From: Apostichopus japonicus
Taxonomy: Eukaryota; Echinodermata; Holothuroidea; Aspidochirotida; Stichopodidae
Length of the DNA stretch: 64,000 bases
Assembly: GCF_037975245.1 (NCBI RefSeq)
Contig: NC_092573.1
Location: forward strand, 24,271,265 to 24,335,264
Reading direction: 5' to 3'
The notes under the pieces were generated by a model. The model had not been told where the DNA came from and ran no database searches. It was given only the letters and a program-made list of their open reading frames with translations. Position 1 is the stretch's first letter, and the number at the start of each line of letters is the position of its first letter. This document shows positions 1 through 14,773 of this stretch, in pieces. The position numbers and the translations under genes are program-made.

Positions 1-584
1 TTTATTAGCCATTCTCATAAACTCAGTTCTTGCAGCAGCATTTACTTTCTCTGAAAGTAGATTGAAATCTATATTAAATATAGCTGAAAAAGTGATATGT
101 GTTTAAGAAACATCATTATTCTATGTCTTTGAATGCAGATAAGATAAGCAGACTATCTGCAAACAGTTTGCCTAATGAAATATACATGAATTGCAACCCC
201 TTTAATATGAAGCTTGTGCTTATAGCCATATACAACCCAGTACAATTAGACATACACATAATTTATGAACTGAAAGGTGACCATGGAAAGCCATTATTTA
301 AGTTACAGACAAACATCCAAGTAGTGTTACAGTCTAACCCAGCTTGCTAGCTCATTAAATGTACATACCTGTAGTTATGTATGGGTACTTGATAGTTCTA
401 ACTAGTTAGCTGTTACTCGATAACAGTTCCCTGTATTATTACCAGTACCTTTGTGTTAATGGAAGGAGATACAGCTATACTAACAGTTGTATTGTATTGT
501 TTAAAATTAGGAAAGTCATGCAAATATCCAAATTAGTTCACTTAAATAGTATAATTTATGATTACTTATTGCTCTTCCCCACAG
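1..584. other. intron sequence upstream of first visible exon
   Basis: The stretch is AT-rich and ends in a pyrimidine tract and a CAG acceptor at 582-584, directly before the first coding exon. It is therefore most likely an intron of the CCCH/CHY gene whose earlier exons lie outside the window. The open frame at 99-350 has no recognisable domain and I do not count it as a gene. Confidence 0.6.
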
Positions 585-3500
585 CTTGCAGAAAGAGTTA
601 GAAGAAACTGCCAAAATTCTCCCCCAGCAAGGTTCCGGGATCTACACTTCGCAACTATTGGTCATGAGTGTTGTTGATTCAGTATCTTTGTCGAATACGG
701 ATAACCATGCTGCGTTGTCAGTGAACGAAGTACAAGAAACTGATACTCCTCCAGGTTTATCTACTTCTTCAAATCCTTTGAGTCTTGATGCACAAAATGT
801 CTCAGTAAACAGCAAAAAGTCCCCCAAAACCTGCTTTCAATTTAAGAAAAAAGGTGTCTGTCATTTTGGAAATAATTGCAGATTTCAGCATGACTCAACG
901 ACTTTAACAAAAGTTGCAAACTCAGCTGAAGTCGGTAACCAAAATCGAACTGACAAAAAGTCAGAAAAAACTTGCTTCTTGTTTTCAAAGTCTGGTAACT
1001 GCAGATTTGGAGAAAAGTGCAAATTTTTACATCTAGTCGGTCCTAAGGATACCAACAATGATGAAAGCTTAGAAGTTGTAACTGAATCCGTTGATCAATC
1101 TTCGGTTGAAAAACCCGGTGAGGAAGCAAAAGATCCTCCCAAAGGCAAAAAGAAACCCAGAATTTGCCGATTTTTCAAGCAGGGCTCTTGTAAGAAGGGT
1201 GCTGCCTGCAACTTTCGCCACCCTGAGAGGAAACATGACGATCAGAAGGGAGAGGAAGGACCCCTGGCTACCCAAGGAGGTAACCAGGATGAAGATGGGG
1301 CTGAGAAACCTACCCCTCAGAAGCCTAGAATGCAGATTCAGACATTCTTGAGACTGTCTGAACTGACCGATGAAGATCTTCCAAGGTTGAGACAGACAGA
1401 AATTCAGCAGTTGAAGAAAAGATTTCCTGATGCCTTGGAGATGGAGAATGAAGGTGATCCAAGTATCTACAGAGTTGTAGTGCATCCTACCGATCCGGAC
1501 TGGGTGAGTGAAATGTGTGGAAATATTGAATATTCATATTTAAAGTTAGCTACAGTAAATTATAGATCATTGTTCATTAATACTGCATTGATTATGTAAG
1601 TCCTATATATTTCTGAATCCAGATTCTTTTACAAAAAAGTAAGGGATGTATGTGGGATTACTAATTATTCATAATAATGTATGATATTAGCCTTGCTACT
1701 GACAAAACTGTTTTCAATCATAATTTCCTTATCTTCTCTCTCGATAGCCGTATAACCTGATTGATTTCCATCTCAACGTGTCATTTCCTTTTGAGTATCC
1801 TGTTGAGATGCCCTGCATCAGTTTACCAGAAGATCAAGATTCCCCAACAGTGATCGTAAGGTTCGTTAGAGTAAATAAAAAATAATAGTAAAAAACACTT
1901 TCTCTACCAAATTGTCTCAACATACCAAATTAGCTCCTTCTCAGCTTTAATTCCGTTTCACTTGACTCCTGTACATATGTTTAAACTTCTAACATGGAAA
2001 TGCATAATAACAAATAAGTCATATACACAAAGCATAATATAGTAAATAAATTACCAGTAAGTCTGATATAAAATGGCAGTTTAGATCAAATGAGCTTGCA
2101 TGTATCCCAAAGGAAATGGAAAATAGCTCAGAAATTGTTCTCTGTTTTGATATTGTGCAATAGTGCACTGGCCACATTAATGTACTGTACCTTGAACATA
2201 TACCATTCATAATATAGCGACCAACTTACCACTGTTTCTAATGTTTAAGTCTTATGGCTGTAGGAATTGAAGGGTTACCTTAAAAATAAAAAAAATATAA
2301 AAGGAAAAAGAAAAGAAAAACTAGAAAGAAAAACTACAGCCCCAAATGAATAGCTCAATGTTCTGAAGAAGAAATCATGTCCCTGAAGTGGAGTCCAATT
2401 ACTAGTCAAATCGGGTTCTGTACTTTTATTTTCTTTCTTGAGAACTACACAATTTTAAATGTGATGCAGTGCTCAACATAACTTAAACTGACCTTAGTTC
2501 AATAATAGCTCATTGGAGGTTTGTTTTTCTCAGTTCATATGTTTTTGTACGATCTCTTCTTATAGTCACATGACTCTGGCTGCACAGGAATGGCTCCAAG
2601 CCAAGTATGAGATGAACAAGATGTCAGGAAGAGTGGAACTCATCTTTCGACCATTCCTTAGGTGGTTTGATAAAAATGTGGAAAAGCTGTTCACAGAGGG
2701 CGCAAGGAAGGTACAGTAAACGTCCATTATTTTAGAGTTGATAACTGTCTTGCAACAAAGTCTTTCAAGTGGTAGGAATGCAATTGATCACAACTTAAAA
2801 AAAGAAGAATAAACCTAGAGGATTTCATATGAATGAAAGGACAAAGGCAAAACCACACTTCACCAAAGCATAGACATATCTGATTTACAGGCAGAGCAAA
2901 AAGACATCTGAAACTTACCACAAGCCCCCCCCCATTGAAATTGGACTTTCCTTTCAATATATGCATTGATTGTGATTGTGGTCTTGACCAAATGATCATA
3001 TTAATTTTTCAATTTAACCAGTAATCATCTTTCTAAGTTGGTCAGATTTGGGCTGTATTAGCCATATTGTTTAAGTGATGGTTGTATGAAAGATGTTGAT
3101 GAAGGGCACTAGTAGCGTTGTGCGGTAGTGCAAATTTCACACAATCGGTAGTGTTGCAACATGAATCTAGGTATTGTAACTACTACTGGGGTTTTCCTGA
3201 ACATTTCATCTATGGTTCAAATGCTCAATGTTCAATGGTCTTATTCACCCTTGTGATTCAGTTAGAGTTATATAAATTACATTTTGTAGCGAAAATTTTA
3301 CTCCTTTTATATACCAAAGTCAAAGAGGAAATTTGGCATCAAATTCTACCATCACTTTAACAAATCCGTTTTCTTGCACTGTTGCAAAGGAAGAACCAAT
3401 TTCAGTCAATCAAGTAAAGCTGTCCCTCGTTTTTAACTATTTTACAGTTTAAGAAGGAGGTTGATGTTGAAAAGGCCGGATTTGAATTCATAGCCAACTA

Positions 3501-6500
3501 TAAGGATGATGCGAAGCCGAGGGAGCCTGCTCAGCCGTCATTGCCGAAAGATGCTGTCATCATATCGAAACCGAAAAGTCAACAGACGATGGAAGAGAAA
3601 GAAGCCGACAAAGATGAGGAGTTGGCTTCCGCCGTCTCCGGGATGCATGTAGACTCGGAGGAAGATGAGGAGGAGCAGAGGTCGTCTGATGAAGACACTT
3701 CGTCCGCTGCCAAGGTCATCTTTGATCCTCCGGACAAGGACATGAGAGGCACCGAAGTTATTTTCCAGGGTCTGAAATTGAGCGAAGCCGTGGGGACTCT
3801 TGCGGTCACCAGACTGACCGTAATCGTTCAGTGCGTCAGATGTAAAGAGCGCGTGGACGTCACGACGCCACCACGCAGGAATAACCTGATCACCTGCGGC
3901 AGGTGTAACAACCGACAGATCGTGACCTACAGACCCTGTCTGGTTCATCCTATGTCTCACGTGATTGGCTTCTTGGACTTTGAGGGCTGCCTACCGTTCG
4001 ACGTTAACATGGTGACCTCGGGACTGATGGTTGGGTGCCTGACCTGTTCCCATGATAACAACTTGAAGGTATGTTTGTATATCTGTAGGTGTAGATACCA
4101 AAGGACAAGGGGGTAGGGCTGCCAGCAGATCAAACCACTGGGCTATATATCAAATAGAGTAATTCAACATAAGCATGCTGTACAGTGATATATTTTGCAG
4201 CTGGTATAGTTACAAACTAAACAGCCACTTAAGGGACTTTTACAAATTCCCTGTTCAGAAAAATGGAACTCCTGAATATTGGCATTCAACATTTTTATTT
4301 AATGACTTTTCATATCAACACAGAGGTAGTTTGCAGTTTTATGGATGAAAGATAATGTCAGTTTGCCTCATGTTAACACCTACTGCCTAGTAAATTAATT
4401 TGATAAGGTGTCCGGAAAAATGGATGAGTCGCTGTTTGCCAAAACTTTGGAATAGAACATGCTTCAAAGGCTGTAGACATTTTATATTAGTATGTAATCA
4501 TTGAACAATATGTTATCACAGGGTCTAGTTACCAGTAGTCTCATTTTATTTCTAACTTTGTAAACTATCTGCTGTACTGGAAGCTACTAATGAAATGAAA
4601 GAGACATTTAAGTTAAAAAAACATGGTTATCTTGAAATTCTAGCATAAAGCGTTCGCTCAGTGTAACTCGCCGCTGTTAGTGCTGCTCATGTGTATTAAA
4701 TGGTCACCATGCAAGATGTATAATATAGTGTAATATTGTTTTCACTGAAAAGTTCCCACTTTTAGAAAATAGTTTGAATAGATTTGCTCCATTTTCCTCA
4801 CAGGGTTTACAATATGGCCAAGGTAGAAACATGTGGTGCGACAAGTGTCACCAGAAAATGACAATTCAAGCAGATTCATGCCGTTTCCAGAGACTCCAAC
4901 CAGCTGAAAATATTGGTGAGTGCAAAAATTAATAAAAAAATAATGTCACTCCCTCTCAAGATGTTAGAAAAGTATAGCAAATGAAGGAAGAAATGGCTGT
5001 TACTGCTTACATATACCAGGTAGTCCATTTTAGTTAAGATACAACAGAATCACAAATCTTTAACAAAAAGTGTAATGGAAACTAGCAGAATGCTACTCAA
5101 CACTTCACTGAATGCTATCCGATTAAATTTAAGGCAGAACTGGTTTATTCTTCTGTTACCATTGTTGCATTGTGGGAAAAAATTAACTCATTTGAAGGTG
5201 TTAATATTGACATTACCTTGCCATAGTTTACTTTGATGTGTACTTTATGGTAATTTTGTTGTTGTTGACATTGTATTGTGTTGTATATTCACTCTACAGG
5301 ATCTGGTCCTCTTTACACTGTAAAATCCAAGGGACCTAAGAAACAGGCCAAGGACCCAGCCATCGTTGATATGCTTCCCCTTCCAGAAAATGGATCTTGC
5401 AAGCATTACAAAAAGAGTTTCAGATGGTTAAGGTAAGAAGCATTCATTAGAAATGATGGTAAGTTTTGTGGAATTGTGAATAAGAAATAATATGTGCCCT
5501 CCTATAAAACTAATGGCTTGAGTCATCCCTGTTGTTTAACTGCATTTTCAACCATATGTCATGTTTCTACAGGTTCCCATGCTGCGGTAAATTCTACCCC
5601 TGCGATGAGTGCCATGACTTTGATAATGATGACGGCCACGAGATGAAGTACGCAACCAGGATGCTCTGCGGTTTCTGCGCTAAAGAGCAGGTGAGGCATT
5701 ACTCTTATATTAGCAATAGGTCCTACCTCATCTCCCCCCCCCCCCATGCAAAAAAAAAGGCTGATTTAAATAGGAAAATACTATATGTGCTAGTGTTGCT
5801 ACGATAATCGTTTTCAATATCGGTATCGGCCGATATTTGCAATATCGGCAGCATATCGGTATCGGTAAACTTTTGCCTCATTGCCGATAACAGCAAACCG
5901 ATATTGAACTTTTCTTTTTAACAGCAGAGCTACTTCTTTATACTTGCAATGATTTGTTAATCTGCCCAAGACGATCCATTTCTTTAGCGTCAGTTAAACT
6001 CAGATTCATTTTCGATTAATATCCATGTAGACCTGACCCTCTGTAACCTCTAAAAACACGTCTACGGCGCGCGAATATAACCAATGACCTTCGTTCGTGA
6101 ACCTTGGCCTACACACAGCATTAGTGCAGAATATATACACTGTACTAATAACCATTCATTTTCTCAAAGGCCTCCGTGAAAACCTTGAACATGATGTTTC
6201 ACTGCACAGTTCAGCAGTGTTGGAAAACCTTGTTCAATTTCCCGCGAACACACTGCCGATTTCCCGTCGGTGTTCGCCCAGCGAACACGCCGAGCACGCG
6301 TAGCGTGCGAGCATAAAGGCGTGGTGCACAGGGGCCCGCCTTAGGGCCTTGGTGGGGTCATGGGGTAGAATCCCTCGTGGGTATCCTGGGGGCGAAAGCC
6401 CCGAAAAAATTTGGCATTTTTTGCGTGTCTGGCGATGAAAAGATTCGCAGTTGAGGATGCAAAATACTGACAACTTCTTTTATTTAAATTGTCACGAAAT

Positions 6501-9211
6501 AGATGAAAATTTTAAAATGACAAGTTAGAGTAGCTATATTATGTTATAAAATGAAAAGAGATTTAATCTGTCTTTCAATCTTTAAAAAGTGCAACTTACA
6601 AAACTTCCGATATTATGAAACAAACAACGTTCAGCAAAGCCCTGTTTCTAAACTGCCTAACAATGAATAGCGTGCACTATGCGTACATTTTTACAACTGC
6701 AGTGTTTAACCCCATACCCAACTACCACGGTACATATATGCTGCGAATTTTCCCAGGTACCTTCCCAAACAACTGTGAGCTCATCCCCTGTGTAACACCT
6801 GTTTGTTACATTTTTTGGCACGTTGCCAGGGAACTTTTTAGTTACGTGAGATCCGTAACCTCCGAGGTGGTTAGGCTATTTGCTATACTCTTAACTATGG
6901 TAGGATATTATTTTTTCCGTATTTTTGGAAATTCTAGAAAATACTTTCTTTTCCTCCCGCTTAACAACAGATGTGGTCTTATGGTTTATTCATAAATGGA
7001 TGCACTAGAGCCTTGTTTACATGACATTAGTTGCAATTAGTACAATATGCCAGTTTTGCGTGAATTTTTCGAAAGTGTTTTGCTCGATCTTTCGTAATAT
7101 TTGAAAAGTGTACCACCTTACTATGCGTACACAATTGGTCATTTCTCTACAGATTTTCAGTTTTTTTCTTCTCTATACGGTCAAGTGAATAAGTTGTACA
7201 TTGAGCATAAACTCAATAAATTGTAACTTTTACATTGTGATCGACAGTTCGTAACCTAATTAAGATGCAGTTTTGCAAGCATACGTTAACACTGTAGCTA
7301 CTTGTAAGTCTTTACGATGTTAAGGCTCACATTTACTGCGTCCATTTTATTATCGTGTGCAGCGCTGCAGTGAAAAAGATTCCGCCTGGATTTCAATTAC
7401 CATTCTCTTTTTTTTCAAAATCAGGAAAAAAGTCATTCTTTTCAACTTAGGACAAAAGGAAAACAAACCACCATATTTTGTTGTTTACTTGAAGATTTAT
7501 TTGTGAATGTATGCATGACTAAAAGTACGATTTTGCCTTTATTTTGTCTGTTAAAAAATATCGGTATCGTATCGGTATCGGACCGATATTGGGATGATAA
7601 TATCGGATATCGGCCAAAACCGATATTGATGATATCGGCGCAACACTAATATGTGCTATTACGATAATGAAAGGGTATGCCATGTTTATGTAGCATTAGA
7701 ATGCCTTATTTCACTAGACTTCAATTTCAGTATTCTTCATTATGTAAGGATTATTCCATCAGCATTGTCGTATTGAGTTATGACTCCAGTCATATAGTTT
7801 TAGATTTAAAATGGCTGTAATGTGTTCCAGAGCATTACAGTATAAGGTTCAACTCAGTCACTGACTTGATGAAAGGCAGGTTTAGACTTCTGGTCAAGAT
7901 GAGTAGTTTGACATTAAATGGGGATATCAGTTCCTGCCATTAATTCAAAATATTTCTTAGGACATGTCTCATATAGCCACTAATTGTGATTCCAGTGTTA
8001 GTTCAGTTTAGAGACCCAAGGATCAGGAAGCCTTACAGTAGCTTATTTGAGATCCTATCCGTGTTATATTGTTATTGTGTTAGATGTTGTCTGCTGTGTT
8101 GCAAACATTTGACCTTAAAATGTTCTTTTTAGCTGTTGGTTTTGTATTGAATTGATTGCTATAGATGTGTGGTAACGCCAATGTACTTATTATAATGAAA
8201 CATAAGACAATTGGCTCTTTCATTGATTGATAATCTGATTTGCCCTTTATCACTTCCCATTAGCCTTACTCTGTTGACAAGCCGTGTGTGAGATGCGGTT
8301 CATCTACCACCAAAGGAAGAACCCAACATTGGGAGGGAGGAAGTGGATGCAGGAACAAAATCAAGATGAGCAAGTATGAGAGAATAAGGACAATTTTTTT
8401 CTTTCTCACTTCTGTACATTTGAACTACACAACTGTCGGTATTTAATGATAATGGTGGATGCAGGGTTATGTAAGAACTGGCAAATGTAATACAATCTGT
8501 AATACAGTAAGTTTGAGTGAAACTCAAATAGCACTGTGCTACACCTGCAGGCCACTTGAGAGCTAAAATATGCAAAAGAGCCAAAGGCACTTGTGCCACA
8601 AAGTTCAGTGAAAGCATCAAAATTATCCCTCTTCATAGGTAAATGTATTCATATTTGGTAGACAAGAAAGTACCCTTTCTCCATGTTTGTATTTAAAAAA
8701 AAAACTTTTAATATCTAAGAAGTGCTCCTTTGTTGACAAATTCTTTAAAGTTGTAATTAAAAGTGGAAAAGATGAGGTATGTCATTGAAAAAGGTTCTCC
8801 TGAGCCAAACATTCAAATGCTGGAATTTGTGGTACAGCATGCATGAGGATCCATTTTTGTCAGAAAGTTTTGTGGTAAAATTTGTGTTTTGCCAACTGAA
8901 GTCAAAGTCACATATCCTGCTGCTCCTCAAAGTTAAAGAATCACAGAGACTGTTTGTGTGTATTAATATCAGGTTGGAGTTATAAAGTGATGCTGTGAAA
9001 CAGACTCATTCTCGAACTAATAATATCTGAATATCCTTCTTTAAGTTTACTAACAGATGGTGGATGGAGCTATGTTCTCGGAAACAAACCATTCATTTTA
9101 TTCGAGTATCATTTCATTTTCCTCAGGAATGACAAGCAGAAGTATGCTGGGGTCTCCAAGACTGTCTCCAGGAAAGCTCAGAAGGCCGAACCAGCCAAGA
9201 AGGGCAAATGA
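585..9211 (+). CDS. CCCH x3 / RWD-like / CHY zinc-finger protein (5' end outside window)
   Basis: Nine exons: 585-1503, 1748-1860, 2566-2710, 3448-4068, 4804-4915, 5300-5432, 5573-5690, 8264-8373, 9127-9211 (TGA). All borders are GT-AG and phases join to one frame of about 784 residues. Numbering from the first full codon, three CCCH fingers (C-x7/8-C-x5-C-x3-H) lie near 81-102, 128-149 and 192-212. An RWD/E2-like segment (about 253-345, with FPFEYP) follows, then a charged, acidic linker. Further CxxC pairs come next, and a C-terminal CHY finger starts at GSCKHY and continues through PCCGKFYPCDECH and CGFCAKEQ. CCCH fingers commonly bind RNA and CHY fingers bind zinc, so a nucleic-acid or ubiquitin-linked role is possible but is inference. 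The exon at 585 begins in mid-codon, so coding sequence may continue upstream; the first internal Met is at 664. The seventh intron holds a hAT element. I know no reliable gene symbol. Confidence 0.85.
5791..7648. mobile_element. hAT-type DNA transposon, non-autonomous, in an intron
   Basis: The element starts TAGTGTTGC and ends GCAACACTA, a perfect 9-bp terminal inverted repeat that continues with mismatches. It is flanked on both sides by the 8-bp direct repeat ATATGTGC (5783-5790 and 7649-7656). An 8-bp target-site duplication is typical of the hAT superfamily. Both ends carry clusters of short iterons related to TATCGG/CCGATA, as subterminal transposase-binding repeats usually look. No frame inside (the longest is 6615-6995) resembles a transposase, so it is probably a non-autonomous 1858-bp copy. 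A GC-rich block at about 6190-6420 looks like a separate nested insertion. Confidence 0.85.
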
Positions 9212-9612
9212 GAAGCACGCATGAAATCTTATTTTGAATGACACTAGAGAATAATTTGTTTTAATAAGTAACTGTTGTGAAAAGAAATGATTATAAGCAT
9301 AGTACTGTCTAATTGTAAACTACGGTAATGTTTAAGTACTGTGTAAAATCAGTTACATTTTGTTTTGAAGTTTAGTAGGATTTGTAAGGGGATCATCTAG
9401 AAATTATATTTGGCCAGAAGTTATGAAGTCTTTTGCTTTCTTGTAAACATTTTGACAGGACTGTGATAAGTGAAATTCTGGAAGCACATCTATGATTTAT
9501 TACAAGTAGGACTATTTACCTTTGTTGGTTCTTGAGAATGTTCTGTTAAATGAGAATGAATACTTCCCCCCAAGTTTATTTTGTTTCTTTTTTACAGCTC
9601 ATTGTATTGATA

Positions 9613-9787
9613 AATAAAATGTTGCTAGTAAACGAATAAGCTGATTTGTTGCTATGTACAGAAGAAGTTTTGGAAGACGAAAATTGCATAATAGTGGATT
9701 CATTTGGTTGCATTTGATTTATGAATCTGAAGATGATTGAGTATTCTATTGATCCCTCATTGATTGGCATTTGTTACATTTAATAAA
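9613..9787 (+). terminator. candidate polyadenylation signals of the CCCH/CHY gene
   Basis: Two AATAAA hexamers at 9613-9618 and 9782-9787 lie 400-580 bases after the stop codon and give a plausible 3' end. This rests on motif only. Confidence 0.5.
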
Positions 9788-11522
9788 AATTTACCTTTTA
9801 CTTGTGTACTCTGCTGTAATCCTAGAGTTGTATGACATAAAGTGCCCCATTGAATGTCCCTATGAGGAATGAGAAAAGTAGTTGCAGACAAGATCTGGAT
9901 GTTAATATGAAATGTTCAGTTATAAATCTCTGGTCATGCCATTCACTAATTGTCAGTTTTTTAATTCCATGACTTGAAACATTGCCATACACACATTGCA
10001 TTGACAACACTACTATATAGGGGTATAAAACCCCCATACTGTGATACCAATGGGGAGCCCATATGCTGGTGATTGTAGTTTGATTGCTTGCATGGGACAT
10101 TCATATTGTAACTCACAAGAGAGAGTAATCTCCACTGATATGAGGAAATCCTTTCACTGTGACTCAAACTCTGTCCGTATTATTTGTCTGGTCCTTTAAG
10201 GTATTAATGCCATAAGAACTTAAGGGGTGGTGAAGAGAAAGGGTAGTTTGGGGATGGACTAGCCAAAGTTTCATGTACACAACATTGGAAAGGTTGGGGT
10301 AAAGCAGTTTTGGCTATTCTAACCCCTCCACCTACCCCCTACACCACCTTCATCCAATGCTTTGAGAGTTAATCACAGATTTCAGTATGGTATGGCTGAA
10401 ACATATTTAAGATAGCAACTGTCTGTTGAAATTCTTCGGTCACATTTTTATTTTTTCTAATTGGTAATTTCATGAAATAAATCTGCAGTAAACAAATCAA
10501 ACTTTATGTTTATGTTGTTGTGACTGGTTTCTACAATTACTATGAATTATCGGAAAGTGAAACCGTTTGATGCCCAGAATTCAGTTCATATGTCCTTATC
10601 ATAGAAAGTTCTCCACGAAAAACAGTCAAAGGAGTTTGGCAAGATTGAAAAGACAAAATTATATTTACTTCTTATAAACAGACAATTTTATTTGACAAAT
10701 AACATCAAATAACTAACAACAATTTTGTTAAGCCTTCATAACTTAGTGGTTGATAAGTAATGCTTTCTTCACCCAGTTGGGGACAAGTTTGTCTATTATG
10801 TGCTTTCACATCATTCCTCTCAAAGCACCCAGACTGATAGTTTGTACAGCAACAATATCATGCTTTTATTATGTAAAGGTCCGACCTGTTCATACTGTCA
10901 ATAAGAGTGCTGTAGAGCATAATGTGGAAGGGCAATATCAATCAGGGTTTCATTTGATGATTCCAAGCTCACATGTGTACAGTGACATAGATGGGTGAAA
11001 CCAACAAGACCCTTGTAAACTTGATGAAATTTTTATTCATGAACAATGGGAGTAAACTGATATTCTTGACATCAGATGCAAAGTGGAGCAAATCCCCTAC
11101 CAACAGGGAGAAGCTTTAGAGCAAATCCCCTACCAACAGGGAGAAGTTTTAGAGCAAATCCCCTTTAGTATGATCGATAACTAGTCCCCTTTAGTATGAT
11201 GGATAGTACACTCTTAACAAAATGGAATGTCTTTCATACTAGTTTTCACATCATTCGACTTGATCCCAGCTACAACAGTTACAGCTACAACTCTTCCAAC
11301 AACCCTATTGCAACTGTTATGTACAATACCTCTTAACTTTAGTAACAACTTCTCATCATAGAATGTTTGAGAAATGTTTTACTGAAGGTACTGTACCCTC
11401 TAGAAACTCATTAACACTTAAAGCAAGTTTCCTTGTACATCATTATTGCCCAATCCTTTTCTGATCAGCTAAATTGGCTATTCATCAACTACTGAGTCTG
11501 TCTCAGACCAGAGATCTTTCTT
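9788..11522. other. intergenic region between convergent genes
   Basis: This holds the 3' flank of the + strand CCCH/CHY gene and of the - strand ARL14EP-like gene. I see no gene. A TTTATT on the + strand near 11030 would be an AATAAA for the minus-strand gene. A short tandem repeat is listed separately. Confidence 0.5.
11086..11185. repeat. short tandem repeat, about 32-33 bp unit, three copies
   Basis: The phrase GCAAATCCCCTACCAACAGG recurs, with GCAAATCCCC at about 11089, 11121 and 11154. The last copy decays into a different tail that itself contains CCCCTTTAGTATGAT twice. Confidence 0.7.
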
Positions 11523-13380
<1,858 letters not shown>

Positions 13381-14401
13381 ATCGTGGAACTGGTACTATC
13401 AACAGAGGACGAGAACTGACCAGATGAACAAGAGACGCACGGTAATTCGGGACGATTTGGTCATAAAGTAGGTTTCCAGCTTTTCAGGTAATTTCTCAAA
13501 TATCTTCACATAACAGTTTAAGACATATCACAACTTTGAAACAACAAACACTCAAAACAAAACACAATTTCTTTGTTAGTTGTAAATATTCAATGATTCA
13601 ATTAATTTGTTGCCAATTTTGTCAGGTGATATATCACATTGATAAATCACCGCTGTAGTAAATATACGGAGTTGCCGAAATGGGTTACGTGTTCCTACAT
13701 AAGAACACATTTCGCGAATATAATAATATAGACAATTTGACATATTTACTTTCAATCCTTCCTATACCCGATGATCCCCGCCCGGCATTTCTTTCATTCA
13801 TTCATCAAAGTTGCGTTCAGTTGCCAATGCCCAGGTCGTACAATGTACCAAATGAATGCTTAAAGCTATTTTTAGAATTTGATGCTTTCAGGTATTTATA
13901 TCGCGGTCGATTGTGTCACGACGCGATTACCCCACCCCACCCCCCCCCCCCTCCACCGTTTTTTCCGAGGGAAATGGTTCAGTTACTTCTCCTGGTGTGC
14001 ATGCACTCCCTTTTTCAACCACATACAAAATGTATTTAATAGCACAGGCCCTGCGCATATACGGTAACTATCTCATCGAGCTTATAGACCTCATTTATAG
14101 TCTAAGTATACATGATTATCTCAAAAAGGCATTATTGATTTCTGAAATTTCCTTTTTACTTTTGGGGAGGACAAAATTACTCCCTCCTAAATGGGACTTG
14201 GTTTGGGCCACCCCTCCTTTATTATAAAGTCCTTCACCAGCCTCTTGTCCTTCTATACATGTCGCCTCATAGCAGTTGGAGGCGTTATCAACCAACCCCA
14301 GCCCCTTCCACTTTTGAAATATTGTGCACGCAACTGCATGGACATTAAAAGGCGAGGGTCAGCTCGCAATTTAAATTGATCAAATGAGAGTGCTAACTTA
14401 C

Positions 14402-14749
14402 CTCGTCTCCCTCTTGTCTTCCTTTCTCTGATTGACCTTTTTGTAAGTTTCCATTACTCTTAGTGACGTGGCGAGATGGGATAGCTCCTGCTTTCAATTT
14501 TTTACGAAGTTCGTAATTCGCTGACTCCGAGCTAAGTTGGTCACATGACTGAAAGTCTTCTGGTAGAAAGTGGTCTTCACAAACTGCTAACTGACTTTTA
14601 TATTTGTGATCTTCCCACCATATGATATTCCTACCACTAAACATAAGCCAACTGTCGTGCTTCTCTCTGCATTTTTGGCGATTCGGAAATGCAAAATAAG
14701 CCTTGGAACCAGTAGGGGATGGACATCCAGTAACAACACATACTTTCAT
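14402..14749 (-). CDS. THAP-type zinc-finger exon
   Basis: 116 codons starting MKVCVVTGC. The C2CH zinc module is C-x4-C near the start and CEDH after about 45 residues, and GAIPSRH stands where THAP proteins have the AVPTIF box. THAP domains bind DNA, so this is probably a chromatin or transcription factor, or was captured from a P-element-like transposase. The exon ends at GAG followed by GTAAGT, so it needs a downstream exon. It is preceded by a TTGCAG acceptor 25 bases before the ATG, so a 5' non-coding exon lies upstream. The next downstream coding exon on this strand is the ARL14EP-like one, which can be joined in frame. Alternatively it is a separate gene whose remaining exons I did not find. 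Confidence 0.75.
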
Positions 14750-14773
14750 CTTGGTTGTCTGTGACGCCTGCAA

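Noticed and set aside
6615..6995. 126-residue frame inside the hAT element
   Set aside because: No hAT transposase motif (no BED finger or dimerisation block) is visible, and the frame is rich in residues expected from AT-rich DNA.
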